A stretch of 6,887 bases of DNA from contig JAGQVR010000151.1 in the NCBI GenBank assembly GCA_020437875.1, forward strand, positions 1-6,887. Reading direction: 5' to 3'. Positions 4,622 through 6,887 of the stretch are shown one piece after another. Position 1 is the stretch's first letter. Each line of letters opens with the position of its first letter. The stretch is from Flavobacteriales bacterium (lineage in GTDB: Bacteria; Bacteroidota; Bacteroidia; Flavobacteriales_F; PHOS-HE28). A model generated the notes under the pieces. The model was not told the DNA's origin. It did not search any database and saw nothing but the letters and a program-made list of their open reading frames with translations. Both the position numbers and the translations under genes were made by a program.

Positions 4622-6887
4622 ATGCTCCGCCCCGCGCACCTGCTGGCCTGCCTGCCGCTCCTGCTGCCCGCCCCGTTGTGGTCTCAACCGGCCGTGGACG
4701 TGGAACACGGCGAGCTGCGCCGGCTGACCACCGATGACGGGCTACCCCAAGGCTTCGTCCGCGACATCCTGCAGGACCGGCAGGGGCATCTCTGGTTCAG
4801 CACGAAGGACGGTCTGGCGCGCAGCGACGGCTATACCATGACCGTGTTCCGCCATGACGATGGGGACAGCACCAGCATCAGCGGCGACCATGCGACCCAC
4901 CTGCTGGAGGACGGTACCGGCCACCTGTGGGTGGGCATCAAGGGCAGGGGTCTGGACCGGTACGATCCGCGCCGGGAACGCTTCACGGCGGTCCGCTATG
5001 GCGAGGGCATCACCCCCGGGCACTATGTGGGCATCGACGTGCTGACCCTCGGACCGGACGGCCAGCTCTGGACCGTGAGCGAGGACAAGGCATTGAGCGT
5101 GGTCGTGACCGACAGTGCAGGTCCGCCGGTCATGCGACTTCCCTCGCACACGTACCCGGAATTCACCTTTCCGGCCCAGGTGACCCATGCTGCCGGCGAC
5201 CAACAGGGTGGCCTGTGGCTGGTGACCGACCGGTCCTTGCACCGCCTGGTCCTTGTCGGTACGGAACGCGGCATGCAGCACGAATTGCCGCTACCGTCAC
5301 CCACCATGGACCATGACGCACGGTTCCATGGCCATCAACTGGTCCTTGAACCCAAGCGGGATCGGATGTGGGCCCTGCTCTCCGCCTTCGCGATCGCGTT
5401 CGATGTCCGGACAGGTTCTCCGATCGATACGCTCCACCTGCCTGCTGCACACCAGATCCACCGCCTGGGGACTCTGGATCGCGAAGGCATGCTCTGGTAC
5501 GAGGACAAGTTCGAACGGAGCTGCAGGCTTTCGCTGAAAAGCGGCCAGGTGTCCGTTCTCGACCTGCGCTCCGATGGGAACGATGCCTACGCGGACCTGC
5601 TCCTGACCCGGTTCCATTGCCAGGACGACATGGGCAACCTGTGGGCGGGCACCCAGGGATTGGGGGCCTTGCGGTTGACCTGGAGCAGTAGGTTGTTCAC
5701 GAACTGGAAGACGGATCCCTCGCGCGGCTACGACGTGGTCCATTATGAGGTGGCCGGACACCGCCAATTCGGGTTGTTCTGGTCCGACCTGCCGGGCCGT
5801 GAACTTGGCCAACAGGCGAAGGACCGCCGGAACTGCTTCGTGTGCAAGCATGCGGGATCCGAATGGCTGGGAGCGGTCAAGGACGATCAAGGCAACACCT
5901 GGGGCATCATGGACCACGGCGACGTACGGATGCCTGAACTGGGGTGTACCCAGCCAGATGGCCGTGTCGTGCCAGTAGACCTGGGCATCGGTGGAAAGCC
6001 GCCGCACCGGGTCCTACCGGGTCATGGCCGGGAACTGTGGGTGATGGTAGGACCGGACCACTTCCCTTGGGATGTCCATGATGAGTTGGTGCGCTTCGAC
6101 CCGATCACGAGGAAGGTGACTGGTCGCCATCCCCTGCCAAGGCGACTGGTCCTTCACGAGTACTACACGGTCGCACAATGGTCATTGGCACCGGACGGCA
6201 CCATCTGGATGGCCACGGTGGATGGACTGATCCACTTCGATCCTGCGGAAGGAACCTTCTCGGAATACAGGCACGATCCAACGGACGCGACCTCGCTGCC
6301 GTCCAACATGATCTTCTCGCTCTGCCCGGACCCCACGGACCCGGAGAACCTGCTCTGGGTGGGCACCGAAGGTGAAGGAATGGCCTTGTTGGACAAGCGA
6401 ACGGGTGCCTGCCAGCGCTACAGCTCCCGCCAAGGGCTCCCCAACAACGTCATCTATGGGATCCTACCTGACCGTGAAGGGAACCTGTACCTGAGCACCA
6501 ATGTGGGCCTGGTGCGTTTCGATCCACGGACCGGGACCTCGGTGCTCTTCACCAGCGAGGATGGATTGCCCGGCAATGAATTCAACCGCTACAGCAGCGC
6601 GCTGGGTCCCGATGGGCGCATCCATTTCGAGGGCATGGAGGGCGGCGTGGTCTTTGACCCCGCAGCGCTCAACGGTGCTCCCGGCGGTAGCGCCACCCAC
6701 ATCACTGGCGTGCTGAACATGAACACCCCCCTGCCGGTGTTCGTCACCGAGGATGGGGTGTGGACCAACGGGTCCCGCGGCCGGGAGCTTACCCTTCCGT
6801 ACGACACCCGCATGCTCACCCTGGGCTTCTCGGTGATGGACCACACCGCACCGGCCAAGAACCAGTACCGCTACCGCATGAGCGGCC
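4622..6887 (+). CDS. Two-component regulator-propeller sensor, N-terminal part (3' end cut by window)
   Basis: Periplasmic sensing part of a one-piece or hybrid two-component sensor; 755 residues are visible and the frame runs off the right edge. Residues 1-22 are a signal peptide ('LLACLPLLLPAPLWSQ'). The propeller opens with 'LTTDDGLPQGFVRDILQD' and 'GHLWFSTKDGLARSDGY', the family signature. I count about 14 blade cores of the G-x-L/I-W type, near residues 57, 102, 149, 198, 250, 291, 340, 387, 427, 473, 528, 578, 622 and 668, which fits two seven-bladed propellers. The blades between about 140 and 520 are degenerate; the last ones are canonical ('LLWVGTEGEG', 'GLPNNVIYGILPDREGNLYL', 'GLPGNEFNRYSSA'). 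From about 720, 'RELTLPYDTRMLTLGFSVMD' and 'NQYRYRMSG' begin a Y_Y_Y domain. Expected beyond the window are a transmembrane helix and a histidine kinase or a DNA-binding output; which one cannot be seen. Such sensors often detect oligosaccharides, but the ligand here is unknown. Confidence 0.95.
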   Translation, partial: MLRPAHLLACLPLLLPAPLWSQPAVDVEHGELRRLTTDDGLPQGFVRDILQDRQGHLWFSTKDGLARSDGYTMTVFRHDDGDSTSISGDHATHLLEDGTGHLWVGIKGRGLDRYDPRRERFTAVRYGEGITPGHYVGIDVLTLGPDGQLWTVSEDKALSVVVTDSAGPPVMRLPSHTYPEFTFPAQVTHAAGDQQGGLWLVTDRSLHRLVLVGTERGMQHELPLPSPTMDHDARFHGHQLVLEPKRDRMWALLSAFAIAFDVRTGSPIDTLHLPAAHQIHRLGTLDREGMLWYEDKFERSCRLSLKSGQVSVLDLRSDGNDAYADLLLTRFHCQDDMGNLWAGTQGLGALRLTWSSRLFTNWKTDPSRGYDVVHYEVAGHRQFGLFWSDLPGRELGQQAKDRRNCFVCKHAGSEWLGAVKDDQGNTWGIMDHGDVRMPELGCTQPDGRVVPVDLGIGGKPPHRVLPGHGRELWVMVGPDHFPWDVHDELVRFDPITRKVTGRHPLPRRLVLHEYYTVAQWSLAPDGTIWMATVDGLIHFDPAEGTFSEYRHDPTDATSLPSNMIFSLCPDPTDPENLLWVGTEGEGMALLDKRTGACQRYSSRQGLPNNVIYGILPDREGNLYLSTNVGLVRFDPRTGTSVLFTSEDGLPGNEFNRYSSALGPDGRIHFEGMEGGVVFDPAALNGAPGGSATHITGVLNMNTPLPVFVTEDGVWTNGSRGRELTLPYDTRMLTLGFSVMDHTAPAKNQYRYRMSG

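Noticed and set aside
4460..4708. Upstream extension of the fibre protein to the first in-frame start at 4708
   Set aside because: The added 83 residues have no family match by eye, would overlap the start of the divergent sensor gene, and would bury the signal peptide.
4742..6007. Two long minus-strand open frames (179 and 236 codons) opposite the propeller sensor
   Set aside because: The plus-strand frame is open across the whole stretch and carries the signal peptide and propeller motifs; the minus-strand translations show no recognisable motifs and are shadows typical of GC-rich DNA.
1..6887. CRISPR array, tRNA, insertion sequence or attachment site
   Set aside because: No regularly spaced direct repeats, cloverleaf-like segment, transposase or integrase motif, or terminal inverted repeats were seen.

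Overview
The window looks like chromosomal DNA of a GC-rich member of the Bacteroidota. The basis is family content: a tail-fibre-like surface protein with the N-terminal 'NYQAVVRDANG' module and the C-terminal 'FPDYVFE...HLPHVPS...LGEMNKILLEKVEELTL' module typical of that phylum, an S8 protease with a C-terminal coathanger-like domain, and a two-component regulator-propeller sensor. No Shine-Dalgarno-like sequence stands out before the starts, which also fits. The exact genus cannot be read from the sequence.

Layout, left to right. Positions 1-339 (+) are the 3' end of a NarL/LuxR-type response regulator. Positions 344-626 (-) hold a short, apparently frameshifted coding relic whose stop lies 4 nt from the stop of the regulator. 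A 9-bp perfect hairpin (640-662) separates it from the next gene. Positions 688-2589 (-) encode a secreted subtilisin-like (Kp43-like) serine protease. Positions 2612-4459 (-) encode a secreted fibre protein with five 'VGxGTTxP' repeats. These two genes are in the same direction with only 10-22 nt between them, so they probably form an operon with the fibre gene first. A divergent intergenic region (4460-4621) carries a 9-bp inverted repeat. From 4622 (+) to the window end runs a signal-peptide-bearing sensor with about 14 propeller blades and the beginning of a Y_Y_Y domain; its transmembrane and output parts lie beyond the window.

Functional picture. The fibre and protease are both exported and may act together at the cell surface (inference). 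The propeller sensor faces the periplasm and would pass a signal to a kinase or DNA-binding output outside the window. A LuxR-type regulator such as the one at the left edge is a common partner for sensors of this class, but the pairing here is not demonstrated.

I see no CRISPR array, tRNA, rRNA, insertion sequence or integrase. Most of the window is ordinary for Bacteroidota. The items most worth a second look are the frameshifted relic, the fibre/protease pair, and the dyad in the divergent promoter region.
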